Positions 42,232-53,355 of a DNA stretch of 64,000 nucleotides are shown here, one piece after another; the first letter of the stretch is position 1, and the number at the start of each line of letters is the position of its first letter. This stretch comes from Candidatus Peribacteria bacterium (GTDB lineage: Bacteria > Patescibacteriota > Gracilibacteria > BD1-5 > UBA6164), in NCBI GenBank assembly GCA_023898505.1, contig CP060226.1:372001-436000 (forward strand), in the 5' to 3' direction. The notes under the pieces are model-generated. The model had not been told where the DNA came from and made no database searches. It was given only the letters and a program-made list of their open reading frames with translations. A program made the position numbers and the translations under genes.

Positions 42232-43596
42232 TTAGGGGTTAACTCGTTCGATACATGGCTGAAAAGCTTTAGGAATTATATGCTCATCATAGTTTTTAAA
42301 AAGACTTTTTTGTAAGTTCTGGAGAGATACCCACTTTAGTTTTTTTGCAATTCCACGTTCAAGATGATACAAAACAATAGGCAGTTCTTGTTTTTGAGCA
42401 ACATACACGTCAATCGATGTACGCATAGCATACAAAACCTCTATTTCTTCACCCACACACTCAAATGGTTTTATCTCTCCAAGACCAACAAGATCTTTAA
42501 ATCCCGTCTCCAGTAAGATGTCGGTATATAAATTATGTCAAAATATCTCTGTCGTTTTTGTCTCTCCAAGAAAACTATGAAGGAGCGCATATACAAACAA
42601 GCACTTTGGACACTTTCCACACCAATTTCCAGAGTGATCTTTTTTATGGGTTATCTTAAAATTAGCATTACAGCTGGAGAAATATGGGAAGTACTTTTCA
42701 CAAGTTTCAGAAAATATCTTTGCAATCTTGAGTTCATACATCGGACGAAGGAGTGAAAAGTACTGAATCCTTGCTCAAATTGTTTCCTCCAAATATGCCT
42801 TAAAATCTTGTTCATACTCAAAGCTTTTGGAATACTGATGATTTACCTCCAGTCCTTCATATAGGGTATTTCAAAAATTGGCAGAACGTTCGTTGGACAT
42901 CACAATCGTATCATAGTCATACAAATATGCGGTCAATACAAGAACAAAGGAAATCATCCCCGTAATTGGCACATGTCCATTCAGATACCCTGCTGCATTC
43001 ATCCTCGGAAGTTCAGGAGAAATCTGGCGGCGGATACAGAGATTTTTTACTCCTGTATACTTTGCTACTTCTGACTTAATAGCATCCATTTTTCCAAATA
43101 CTACCGTATCAAAATCTATATAATGTTCACGCGACAGCTCTATCGTCACTAAGGAATCTTTCCCTCACCCAAGCGGTACAAGACTACGATGAGAAACAGG
43201 AAAATCTGGAGCTATTTTTTGCTCTTCACTGACAGAAGAGAACTCTCCGATAACATCTGGAGACAGATCATGCGTATACAAAAACTCCCCAAGTCCAAGA
43301 GTATAAAACTTTTTCCAAAAGTGGCACTGATCTGAGGTAAGTTTCCCCGTTTTAACGATCAGTTCTGAAACTGGTTGAAGCTTATAGTAGCTCACCCCAA
43401 GAGCCAGTGATATCTGAAACATCATCGCATCTATGACCTCCATATCGAGATCCATCCTCACACTAAAGTGTTCATCTCTAAACTGTACTACTTCTTCAAA
43501 GAACTGGTTCTCATCAAACGAATAGCAAAATGTAGCTTGGAGACTCTGAGTATCAAAATGATATGATTCGAAAAAAAAACGTGAAAATGTTTTCAT
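42232..43596 (-). CDS. murL: UDP-MurNAc-L-Ala-L-Glu epimerase
   Basis: A 454-residue MurL, which converts UDP-MurNAc-L-Ala-L-Glu to the D-Glu form using ATP. The signature PLG-G-GKDSLVTIEL (Gly by UGA) resembles a PP-loop. It continues with PITGMISFVLVLTAYLYDYD, SNERSANFGNTLYEGLEVNHQYSKSFEYE, YFSLLRPMYELKIAKIF, FSSCNANFK, WCGKCPKCLFVYALL and IKPFECVGE. The family was described in Xanthomonas with MurD2 as an alternative to glutamate racemase. Position next to a PBP fits the role. Whether murI is missing elsewhere is unknown. Start ATG 43596. Confidence 0.88.
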
Positions 43597-43699
43597 GTCT
43601 TGAAACAGAAAATAAATGATTATGCATAACTATAGTGAGGATAGAGTTTATAGCAAGCAGAAGATACAAAAAGAACCGCATATATACACAGTTCTAAAA

Positions 43700-45241
43700 T
43701 TATGCTTCTTTTCGTACTGGATAGTATACATATCCCGTAAAACCTGTCACTCGTTTAAATTCCGCTGAATCTTTTTGAAGCTTCTTATCTGCCTCGTCCA
43801 ACCATTGATTTTTTACATTATTCCTTGGATCAGCTCCATACTTATCAAGAGAGCTGCCTCCTGGTTCACGACGCATACCATCATAGTAGTAATTCCCATC
43901 GCTTCACTTTATCTCCACATGACCATTTGCCTTCCTCTCTTCAGTTCCATAGGCTGCATTTTGTCCATATACCAAGATACCCCCTGGTTTTGCTTCACTT
44001 GGATGTGAAATAGCAACTTTCTTAAATTGATTCGGGCGTTCATTTAACCACTGCTCATAAAGGTAAGCATTTCTTCCACTTTGAGGAAGACCCTTGATAC
44101 CAAACCCCGTCAACAAGTCTCATACTCCAGCACCACATTCGCCTTTAGCTTTTTTTCTCCCTACTTGTCCTATAACAAATTTTCATAACTGATCTGACAA
44201 TGAAAATTCTGGAAGACTTTCTCTTTTACGTGGTAATTGCTGTGCTTTCTTCTCTGCTTGCTCCTTTGTGAGTACTTGTACTGTATCACCAGTCGTAAGA
44301 GATAAACGCGTATTATTTCTTGAATAGAAGCTTCCAGTACCATCATTTATATATACTATTCCTCTCTTTTCGAGGTATGTCTCATTTCAAAATAGATCTC
44401 CCGCAGTAAGAAGCGCGTTAAACGTAGCATGTTGAAAATTAATTATGTGCCCTGTATCTCAAGATTTCGAGGTGAAAATATATTGCATTTGAGAGTACAG
44501 TTTAGATATTTGTACTTCATTTTGGAGTATACTAATAAAATATTTTCTATCTTCTGGTAACTTCTGCGTAATATTACGAATCATCGCCAGAAGAGCTTTT
44601 GTATCTCCATTTTCTACTGATGTACGTATTTTAAAGGCAATGCTATCCTGTATTGATATAATCTGCACCTCCCCTTCATCTCACCTCATAATTTTTAGGT
44701 TTCCCGTATCACTATCATACACGATAAAATCTCCAGTTTGTAGACCGATACTTTCAATCACTTCAGGATATGGGCCAATCAGCTTTTCTAATTTTTTCAG
44801 AGTATTTGAGACATTTCCTACTTCCATACCACGGGCTATATCTGTCATACTAAATCCAGCTGCTTCAAAACGGGAATCCATATAATTCATAAACGTATTT
44901 GGACCAAAGATACCATCTACTCATGCCCCTACTGCTTTTTGTAAGTTTATCACTTCCGCTGTAGATAGTGCTACAACCTCTTTCAGAGCCTCTTTATATT
45001 TTGGGTGTGTTTTTACTGCAGCAATAATCTCTTGTTCTGTATCAATTTCACCTCATAATTCCGCTATTTTACCTCTTGTCTCTTCATGGACGCCCCTACA
45101 AACTAGATCATAGTTATACTGAAGTTGAAGTATCTTTTCTTTCTCATCCTCCGTTAAACGACCATCTTTTAACATAGCTGCTACCATATCCAAGAAGGTA
45201 TCAGTTTGTTCAAATGCGATATTACATTGTTCTACTCACAT
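43700..45241 (-). CDS. Peptidoglycan-binding protein with CHAP-like hydrolase domain
   Basis: A 513-residue protein. A PG_binding_1-like segment (VINLQKAVGAGVDGIFGPNTF) is at about residues 95-115. The C-terminal 150 residues have the order expected of an NlpC/CHAP amidase: catalytic Cys in KGECGAGVGDLL, KPGGILVYGQNA and GHVEIKGSDG with the His. Several Gly are UGA, including MG at the start. No signal peptide is visible; MGVEQCN is polar, so export is unclear. Together with PBP and MurL this makes a wall-related gene block. Start ATG 45241, stop TAA. Confidence 0.7.
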
Positions 45242-45321
45242 GAGTTACACACTCTTAAGAAATATATCTTCTCTATTGTAACATATTTTGCACATACTCG
45301 CAACTCATTGCACATAAAAGC

Positions 45322-45349
45322 TTGCGTTTCTATTTTTTATTTATATAAT
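45322..45349 (+). promoter_or_regulatory. Promoter of rpsO
   Basis: TTGCGT and TATAAT with a 16-base spacer, about 72 bases before the rpsO start. Confidence 0.7.
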
Positions 45350-45420
45350 CCGCTACGAAAAAGTATTACTGGCGTATTTTCCGGTTACATTTTCTTATTA
45401 TTTTTTAAAAATACGTAATT

Positions 45421-45690
45421 ATGGCAGTTTCTAAAGACGATAAAAAGAAACTCGTAGGTGATTTTGGAAAATCAAAATCAGATACAGGTTCTGCAGAAGT
45501 ACAAATCGCAATTTTGACTTCAAGAATTGAAAACCTTAAGGGGCACCTTGAAGGACACAAAAAAGATAATCACTCAAGAAGAGGGATTATGCTTATGGTA
45601 GCAAAGAGAAGAAAGATGCTCAACTACTTAAAAAAGAAAGATCCTCAAAAATATGAAGAGGTAATCAAAAAACTAGAAATCAGAAAATAA
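45421..45690 (+). CDS. rpsO: 30S ribosomal protein S15
   Basis: An 89-residue S15 of full length. DTGSAEVQIAILTSRIENLKGHL, KDNHSRRGIMLMVAKRRKML and NYLKKKDPQKY are the family hallmarks. It binds the 16S rRNA central domain and bridge B4. All six glycines use GGN and none uses UGA, unlike neighbouring low-expression genes. A single-gene transcript with its own promoter and terminator. Confidence 0.98.
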   Translation: MAVSKDDKKKLVGDFGKSKSDTGSAEVQIAILTSRIENLKGHLEGHKKDNHSRRGIMLMVAKRRKMLNYLKKKDPQKYEEVIKKLEIRK

Positions 45691-45720
45691 AATAAAGCGG
45701 TGAATTCACCGCTTTATTTT
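45689..45720. terminator. Bidirectional terminator rpsO / relA
   Basis: Perfect palindrome AAAATAAAGCGGTGAA / TTCACCGCTTTATTTT overlapping the stop codon of the convergent relA/spoT gene. Confidence 0.9.
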
Positions 45721-47927
45721 ATCGCTTCCTTTTCAACTTCATATGCAAGCAGATGTTCTCAGATATTCATCTTCACACGTTCGATAAATCTATCCACAAT
45801 CAGATAATCATATTCTGGAATCTGCAAACTTAAAAAGATTCTTGTCTTCTCAAAATCAATCTTTTCCGTACTAATTGCCTCGATATTTATCTCCATAGAG
45901 TAAAGAATATCACTCAAGGTACGGAGTATCCCCACAGTATTCATCACATCAAAACGGAGCTGTACAAAAGAAACCGTATCAGCATCTCCTTTCAAGTATG
46001 CAGAAAGCAGACGATCTTTATTGGCATGTTGTAATTCTTTACAATTACGCTTATGAATCGTAATTACTCCCTTAGAATTAATATGAGCCACCATTTTCTC
46101 TGGTAACTTACGCCTACTACAATAACACAATTTATACGGCAACTTTTCTTCTCCACCAATAATCAAGTCTTTTTTTACTGGAGATATGGTCTTTGTAGCT
46201 GATGATGTATGAGTAGAAGAAAGTGCTTCAATAGAAAGCTGATTTGCATTTCCCTTGGTTTTTAAGATTTTTTTCAAGATAATTCCTGGAGGAATACTAA
46301 AATCCCCTATCTGCTCCATAATTCTCCAACGCTCTTCAATATTGTTTTCCCTACCATCAAATACTTTAAAAATAGAAAGGTCTTTATCGAGAGGAGAAAG
46401 TCCTGATTTTTCGAGATACTTGTTCATGATATCCTTTCCTCTTTCGCGATGCAGCTCTTTGTCTTCTTTTTTCAACCATGCTTTTATCCTATTTTTGGCT
46501 TTTGTCGTCTTTACAAATGACATCCAGAAAGGATTCGGATTTTTATTTTTATCAATAATAATCTCAACAACATCTCCGTTATGAAGTTCTTTATCGAGTG
46601 GGTACACCTGACCATTTACCTTTGCCATGACAATATGATTCCCCAAGTCCGTATGAACATAATACCCAAAATCTATCGCCGTCGAACCTGCCGGAAGATT
46701 GATAGAGTCCCCCGCGGGGGTAAATGCAAAGATCCTATGTCTAAACACATCTATTTTTAGTGAAGAAAGGAAGTCAGAGTTTCCGCTCGATTCACTGAGT
46801 TCCTTTAATTCTTTTACCCAATTGATATCTTTTGCGATTTTACTTCCACGTTCTTTATACTCGAAGTGTGCGGCTACTCAGATATCAGCATACTCTTTCA
46901 TCTCATGAGTTTTTATCTGTATCTCTGTTGGTTGGTCTCTATGCCCCTTGAGGAGACCAATAATCGTCGTATGGAGACTTTTATATCCATTTGGCTTTGG
47001 CAGGGCAATATAGTCCTTAAATCTTTGAGGAAGTGGTGACCATTTATTATGGATAAGCCCCAGTACGCGATAACAATCAGAGATATCATTTACCATGATA
47101 CGAATACCAAATAAGTCATGAAGGCTCTTGGCGCTATCCAGATTCTTTTTCAGCATCTTTTTATGGATAGAGTAGATCGACTTTATACGGTAATCGATTT
47201 CATAATTATTTACATTCCCCAGGAGCAATGTATTGATTTCCTTCTCGGCATTTTCGATAAATGCAATACTACTGGCCGAAAGTTCCTTTAATTCTTTTTT
47301 AATAGAACGATAGGCGTCATAATGTAAGATTTTGAAACACTCTTCTTCGAGATCATTTTTTATCGCAAAAAGTCAAAGTCTATCAGCAATCGGAGCATAG
47401 ATAGTCAGTGTCTCAAGTGCAATCTTTTCTCGTTTTTCCTTTTTTGGATGATGCTTAAGTGTGCGCATATTGTGAAGCCTGTCAGACAATTTGATAAACA
47501 CGACTCTCAGATCTTGTGCCATCGCAACAAACATCTTTCTCAAACTCCCGATAGAACGATCCTCTCAACGATAACGAACCTTTGAAAGTTTCTCCATACC
47601 ATTACACAAAAACGCGACTTCTTCTCAAAATACTTCCAAGATATCCTCTCAAGTCTTTGGTGTATCCTCAATAACATCATGAAGTAAACATGACTGAATC
47701 GTATAAATATCTGGCTTTAAGGTAAGCAATATAAGAGAGGCTTCAACGGGGTGAACGATATATGGATCCCCAGATAGACGGAACTGTCATTCATGTGCGT
47801 CTCGTGCATACTCATAGGCACGAAATATCTCATTTTTAATATAGGCACTATCATAGTCATGGATATATGTTGCCAGATGCTGCACCATGATATCAATCTT
47901 TGATTCTAATTTCGAGTAATCGTACAT
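45714..47927 (-). CDS. Bifunctional (p)ppGpp synthetase/hydrolase (Rel/SpoT)
   Basis: A 737-residue long RSH protein. HD hydrolase: GDPYIVHPVEA, LLHDVIEDT, FIKLSDRLHNMRTL. Synthetase: HDLFGIRIMVND, LPKPNGYKSLHTT, EIQIKTHEMKEYAD. TGS: FAFTPAGDSINLPAGSTAIDFGYYVHTDLG. Helical/ZFD: CYCSRRKLPEKMVAHINSKG. A C-terminal ACT domain follows. UGA Gly occurs at conserved sites such as the Gly after VF in EDILEVF-G-EEVA. It sets the stringent alarmone level; the hydrolase HD (in LLHDV) is intact, so it can probably do both reactions. Start ATG 47927. Confidence 0.95.
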
Positions 47928-48073
47928 AAGAGAGAAAATATGCCTAAAAATTAATCAGTATCATACCAATATCACACTCCTTGTAAAGACAGTTTTTTTA
48001 AAAACAATTCTTTACTTTTATTGTGAAAGCCGTAAGATAATGAAGTATTTTATTTTTCATCACATATATACTT

Positions 48074-48874
48074 ATGAAAGCTCTTGTACAACGTGGTTTT
48101 ACATTGGTAGAACTCCTTGTCGTTATTACGATTCTTGCGATCATATCAGTAGTTGCCTACCAAAACTTTGGTGGAGCTGTAGATAAAGCCGTATCAGGAA
48201 GAAAAATTAATGATATCGGAACCATAGAAACAGCACTCCAACAGTTTAAAGTAGACAATAACTACTACCCTGCAGTAGACGCCTATGATGCAAGTACAAA
48301 CCTGTGGGGATATGATACTGGAACAACTGCAACACCATCAAACAAAATCCAAGTTACCTATAATGGAGAAGAAATCGATAGCATCGTAGTAGCAAACTCT
48401 ATTTGAGGAGGAAGAGTCTATGGTACAGGAACCTGGGCACAAGGTGCAGGAGATGAAAAACAAATTGGTTCCAAAGGAACTATCTCAAGAGATACTCTTG
48501 GTAAAAAATACCTCAGTAAAGACCTCTATGACCCAGAAATTGGTGACCTCAAAGTAAATAGCACCAGTAATACGATGATAGATTTTGGTCTTGGAAGATA
48601 TGTATACTCTGTGTATAAAAAATCAAAAGGGACAGATTGGGGAAGCTCAAATTTGACGGGATTAAACTACAATCTTGCATTTACCGTAAAAGAATCAGGA
48701 AGCGACAAATATATCACTAAGATCGTAGGAGATTATGATGAAGAATCTTGTTATGATGACAAGGCAACATGTCCAAGTACCCTTATCGGACTCAGCGATG
48801 GAGATGAAGAAAATAATCAAAGTAATGTTGATAATTATGGAGTACCTTACGCCGTAACTGACTTTGCAGAGTAA
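48074..48874 (+). CDS. Type IV pilin / major pilin-like protein
   Basis: A 266-residue prepilin: short basic leader MKALVQRG, cleavage site before FTLVELLVVITILAIISVVAYQNF (Glu at +5), then a polar pilin head with a C-terminal Cys pair (ESCYDDKATC). One UGA (NSI-G-GGRVYG) is Gly. It is a solitary plus-strand gene with a terminator, suggesting strong expression of a major pilin (inference). Start ATG 48074, stop TAA. Confidence 0.92.
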
Positions 48875-48887
48875 AGAAAAAATTTAC

Positions 48888-48921
48888 AAAAAAGCCTCTT
48901 TCTTAAGAAAGAGGCTTTTTT
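48888..48921. terminator. Bidirectional terminator pilin / methyltransferase
   Basis: AAAAAAGCCTCTTTC TTAA GAAAGAGGCTTTTTT palindrome. The stop codon of the convergent methyltransferase lies in the loop. Confidence 0.92.
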
Positions 48922-49595
48922 AGTATCGTGATATAGTTTTTTTCTGTGTCAAATAATCGATTTTCAAGAACTGTAAATCCTGTCATCTTTGCAAGTTTTT
49001 CGAGTTCATCTAAGGAAAAACAATGATAAAAACGATCATACCCAGAAAATGGTACCATATAATCCAGAGATCAAAATTCATTCTCACTTTTTTGTACCCT
49101 ACACGACCTATATTTCTCAATATGAACGTCACTATCAAGGGCCCAGTTTGTCATATATATCTGTCATCCTGGTTGTAAAAGCTCATATGCAGCTCCTAAA
49201 GCCCCCCTTCTTTCTTCAAATGTTTGCAGATGATGAAATGAAGCAATAAAAAAGATAGCATCAAACTGAGAAGATACGTTCGCTATATTGAGCATATTCA
49301 TCTCTTGAAATTGATATCATGGATGGAGTCTTCTTGCTTCTTCGAGTAATCCTTCAGAAAGATCAATTCAGAGATAATTTTTATTGCCCTCTCACTTGAA
49401 AAGAGAGGCTAGGGGTGAGATGAGAAGAGCTTCAAGCAACCTCCCATTTCCACATCCGACATCTAAAATCTGTATATTCTCTGATCACTTATGCTGAGAG
49501 AGAAGAACTAAGTCTAAAAAATACTCGATTTCCTCCCATTTCATATTTTGTCGACTCTTGGAAAAAGTTTTCGCAAAACCATTATAATCTACCAT
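48903..49595 (-). CDS. SAM methyltransferase, Trm9/ALKBH8-like
   Basis: A 230-residue class I methyltransferase. Motif I is ILDVGCGNGRLLEALL; the rest reads YLGIDLSEGLLEEA, DAIFFIASFHHLQTFEERRGAL, LLQPGGQIYMTNWAL and YHCFSLDELEKL, an order like Trm9/ALKBH8-type tRNA wobble-uridine methyltransferases. Several UGA are at expected Gly (QPG-G, YL-G-ID). An in-frame repeat (49383-49425) adds ISPLASLFKGEGN after motif I, at the usual site of a loop. Annotation to a specific tRNA site is tentative. Start ATG 49595. Confidence 0.8.
49383..49425. repeat. In-frame repeat in Trm9-like gene
   Basis: CCCTCTCACTTGAAAAGAGAGG palindrome with flanks, translated as SPLASLFKGEGN right after SAM motif I. Confidence 0.8.
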
Positions 49596-49661
49596 ACTTG
49601 AGAATGTAAAATAACAAATTACAAAAAAATCACGTTTCTACAATTCCGAAAGCATCTATCC

Positions 49662-51521
49662 CTACATCTCCTCTGGCATCTCTATCCCAAGTATTTCAAA
49701 TACATCAAACAATACTCGAGTAAATGCCTGTACTAAATGGAGACGTAACTCTTTTACAGCGCCTTGCTCTTCAGAAATCACAGGTACGGTAGTATAAAAG
49801 CTATTAAAACTTTTCGTCAAACTATAGGCATACGCACAAAGTATATGTGGCATATGTTTTTCTTTGGTTTCGAGAAGTACATCATGAAAACGAAGGACTT
49901 CTTTTGCGAGATCTACTTCTTCATCAAGGGAAAAAGATACTCCCTCCAAGATCCCCCTACTTCAAGCATACTGTGCTTTTTGTAGTATCTTTCTCGCACG
50001 GACATACGCATACTGGATATATGGTCCACTATTTCCCTCAAACGTCATAAATTCATCCCAATCAAACACCACATCTGTTTCTCTGGATTTTTTGAGGTAT
50101 CCATACTTAATCGCCCCGATTCCAATAATACGAGAAAGTTCCGCAAGTTGTTCTGGAGAGAAATCACTACGTTTTTCTAAAATAATCTCTTTTGCTCTTG
50201 ATTCTGCCTCATCAAGAAGCACATCCAGTTTTATAATCCTTCACTTTCTCGTACTCATCGCTCCTTCTTTTAGACTAATAAATCCGTTAGAAGCATGAAT
50301 AAGTTCTATCTTACCTCTCTGTCATTCGTTACTTGTTGAAAGGTTTACATTTTTATCGATTCCTACCTCCGTAGGAATGACATTACTTTTGATTCCATTA
50401 CTCACTCCTCACTGTTCACTATTCTCTGAGTCCAGCCATCATGCCTTATCTGCAATCCAAAAACACTGACGAAGATGGAGTTTCTGCCTCACATCCACAT
50501 AATACACAATCATCCCTAGATCCCAGTTGGTCACACGATACTTAATAGCCGCTAAATCAGAGGCAAGATACCCATGACTTCCATCTCTCTTTTGTAGAAT
50601 ACAAGAAGGAATCTTTGTATCCTCAGGGAAAATAACTCCAACAGAACCATCATCATTTTGCGTCGCAATTCCCTTTTGGATCAATTCTTTAACAATTGAT
50701 TTCATATCAAACTCTAAATCTGGATACTCTTCGATTTTTGGAAGTCCAAGTCATTCATAAAAACTCTCTCCGATATTGAAATCACTACGGATATGCAAAC
50801 GATCAAGTTGCGTTTGCATAACATCGATAGACGACTTTGTAAATTTCTTCCATAAATCTACAAACTCTCTCTCCCCACCCGAAAGTTTTTTAAAATTTTC
50901 TCTAAAGGCATCTTCTAAACTGGTATCTTTTTCTGCTTCTTCCGTAACTTTCACATACAGTTCAAAGAGATGATTTACTGCATCTTTTTCTAATTTTGAT
51001 TCATCTCACCATAACAAAAATGCTGTTATTAGCTTTCAAAAGATTATTCCCCAATCACCGATATGACTATCAGAAACAACATGATATCACAGATACTTGT
51101 ACAGATTAATCATGGCCTGCCCCTGATTTGGGGTACACATATGACCTATATGCAAAGGTTTTCCTACATTTGTTCCGATATAATCAACAAAGATCGTCTC
51201 ATGCTTCGGTTCCTGTCTTCCTAAAGAAGATACAGACGTTAAAAATTGCTCGGTAAAAAGACCTTTTTGTACACGTATGTTGAGATATGGTCCTGCAATC
51301 GTCACGTCTGATATCACGTGATCTTTTTTTCTTAGTGCAGATGCAAGCTCTTCAGCAATCTCCAAGGGAGATCTTTTCAAAATCTTTGCAAGCTCAAAAC
51401 ACCCAAAAGCATAGTCTCAAAGATCCTTTTTAGGTGGCACCTGAAGAGCTACAACTTCAAGAGTTATATCATATAGTTCCTTTACAATTTCTTGTATGAC
51501 CGACTGTAATTGAGTCTCCAT
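49662..51521 (-). CDS. argS: Arginyl-tRNA synthetase
   Basis: A 619-residue class I synthetase. GKPLHIGHMCTPNQG (HIGH), DSHIGDWGIIFGKL (FG Gly by UGA), DGSHGYLASDLAAI, GAMSTRKG (KMSKS-like, Gly by UGA), FEGNSGPYIQYAYVRARKI, and a C-terminal ALS anticodon domain LIQAF-type end (VQAFTRVLFDVFEILGI). An in-frame insertion (50321-50385) lies just before the KIELIHASNG..MSTRK segment. Start ATG 51521, stop TAG. A single gene. Confidence 0.97.
50321..50385. repeat. Palindromic repeat insertion inside argS
   Basis: GTCATTCGTTACTTGTTGAA and GATTCCTACC..GGTAGGAATGAC units. In frame they give VIPTEVGID, NLSTSNE-G-QRG with UGA as Gly. Same family as copies in uvrB and the U32-like gene. Confidence 0.85.
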
Positions 51522-51727
51522 AAAACAAATATATCAAATAAATTATCTTATTCATTGTATAAAAAAGAGAAAAAATACAAAGCCGAGATATGTCTTTTAT
51601 ATAAAACATAAAAAAGTTAATAAATATTATATCTAAATAAAACAATTATATAAAATATTGATTTCTGCAAAAAAGTATTACTATCTATATAAATAGACAT
51701 TATTATACTATCAAGATATAACGAAAT

Positions 51728-52924
51728 ATGAAGAAATTAATAAAAAGAAACATTGAGTCAGTTCTATCATCATCACCAGTAGATGAAACCGATATTTCCG
51801 TGAAAAATATCATAACTCAACTGAATCAGCATAGATTCATCATCGTATCAGGATCCACCGTCCTCAATTCTGCATCCTATATCCATACAACGATAATAAA
51901 ATCAAATATCAAAGAAAATTGTTTTTATTTCGATGCATCTCTCGATTATAATCATAAGGTTCAGAATCATAAAATCCTCTTTCAGTTAATTGATGACTTT
52001 TTTTCACACAATACCAGTAAAACAAAACTTATTGTCCTAAAATGAGTAGAAAAACTCGATGGAATCAAGAAGTTGATATCAAAAATATACAGTTCAAAAA
52101 AATACTATCTCATCATCATCTCAAATAGTATCAAGATACCAAATATACCAGAAGTAGAACTACTGTATCATGAAGATACCCTATACGATGAAGATAAACT
52201 TTTCTATGGAAATTACCAGATCATCAATGAAATAGAAAGTATAGATTCAAAAAAACAAATACTTCACTATATGTACTATGAAACTATAACAAATGCGATA
52301 CTAAATAACTTTAGTATAAAAAACCTTGAAAGTTACTTGCAGGTTATGGTTCGTCTCTCAAAACTCCAAGAACCTGTTTCTCTCAGAAAACTCCATGCGA
52401 AGCTCTTAGAAAGAGGAGTAGATATCTCTCTCATAACGATGATCGATTATGTGGAATACTCCCTTCAAGCAAAACTCATTCATAGAGTCTATCCCTATGA
52501 TATCAAACTACAGAAACACATCAAAGCAAAGGCAAAGTATTACTTTTACGACACTGGCATCAGAAATACTATAAATTGTTTTAGTACAAATATACAAATA
52601 CTAAAGGAAAACTATATTCTCTCACATCTTCATAGTCTAGGATACAGTATATCAAGTGGGATAAATGGGAGATTTTCTTGGACGCTTGTTATTCATAAAG
52701 ACTCTATAAAAAATCCTGAAAATATACTTTTTCATATCCATGTATCAAAACAAAATACAAAGAAAGAGATAAAAAAAGAAATAAACAAGCTCAATAAAAT
52801 CTGAGACAACAAAAAGAAATATCTCATTGTCTGAGATATTTCTGAGTTAGGATTGAAGAAATTAGAGTACGAGGATGTAGTGATTTTAGAGTTAAAGGGT
52901 TTTACTGAGACTATACGTTCTTAA
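51728..52924 (+). CDS. DUF4143/AAA-family-like protein with degenerate P-loop
   Basis: A 398-residue protein. The C-terminal half resembles the DUF4143 region of AAA/DUF4143 ATPases: LSKLQEPVSLRKLHAKLLER, IDYVEYSLQAKLIHRVYPYD, KAKYYFYDTGIRNTI, then a nuclease-like beta-rich end. The N-terminal site where the Walker A (GxRxxGKT) would be reads IIVSGSTVLNSASY, so ATP binding is doubtful. Three UGA codons are Gly. Its last 110 bases overlap a hairpin shared with the TA-array repeats (52811-52843) and the convergent HicA stop. Upstream 51522-51727 is AT-rich with no gene. Confidence 0.65.
52811..52843 (-). terminator. Hairpin R0 at left edge of TA array
   Basis: AGAAATATCTCA / TGAGATATTTCT stem followed on the minus strand by a T-run. 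It resembles the hairpins at 54125-54161 and 55311-55347 and shares the tail GTTAGGATTGAAGAA with the former. It probably terminates HicA although it lies inside the opposite coding gene. Confidence 0.65.
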
Positions 52925-53117
52925 AGTCATCTTTAGTCATTCCTATATTTTTTATAATCTTAGATTCTACTCAAGGTGAAATCTCTTTAGGTCCATGTTT
53001 TGGTACTGGAAAAGCAATCTTTCCATTTGAAAAAATTACATGACTTCATTTTTGACGAACAATAATATATCACAACTTTTGTAATCGCTTTTCAATTTCT
53101 CTATAGCTATACGGCAT
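52911..53117 (-). CDS. hicA: HicA-family toxin (cassette A)
   Basis: A 68-residue HicA: EIEKRLQKLGYIIVRQKGSHVIF with GSH active site (Gly by UGA), FPVPKHGPKEISPGV, IIKNIGMTKDDF. Its start overlaps the hicB stop by 11 bases, consistent with translational coupling. It ends overlapping the convergent gene by 14 bases. Likely an mRNA interferase. Confidence 0.9.
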
Positions 53118-53328
53118 ACTCTTTTTGACTTTGAGAAAGCATAAAGTCACGAATCTCTTTTTCCCTATTCACCTGTTCAGTATGAAAATCAAGCATCATT
53201 TCTATAACAGATATTAATTCTTTTCTTGCTTCCATCTCGGTTTTCCCGTAAGCATAGAGATTATCTACTCCTACTACTTCAGCCATATACCCATCCCCAT
53301 CTCTCTTAATAACAATCTTATATTGCAT
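53107..53328 (-). CDS. hicB: HicB-family antitoxin (cassette A)
   Basis: A 73-residue HicB: MQYKIVIKRDGDGYMAEVVGVDNLYAYGKTEMEARKEL. ATG 53328 is chosen instead of an upstream in-frame start at 53400 because the -10 box (TATACT on minus, 53359-53364) lies between them. It has no UGA codon. First gene of cassette A, driven from repeat R1. Confidence 0.9.
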   Translation of the reverse strand: MQYKIVIKRDGDGYMAEVVGVDNLYAYGKTEMEARKELISVIEMMLDFHTEQVNREKEIRDFMLSQSQKEYAV

Positions 53329-53355
53329 ACCTTTAGGATTATCAACTAAACTTCT

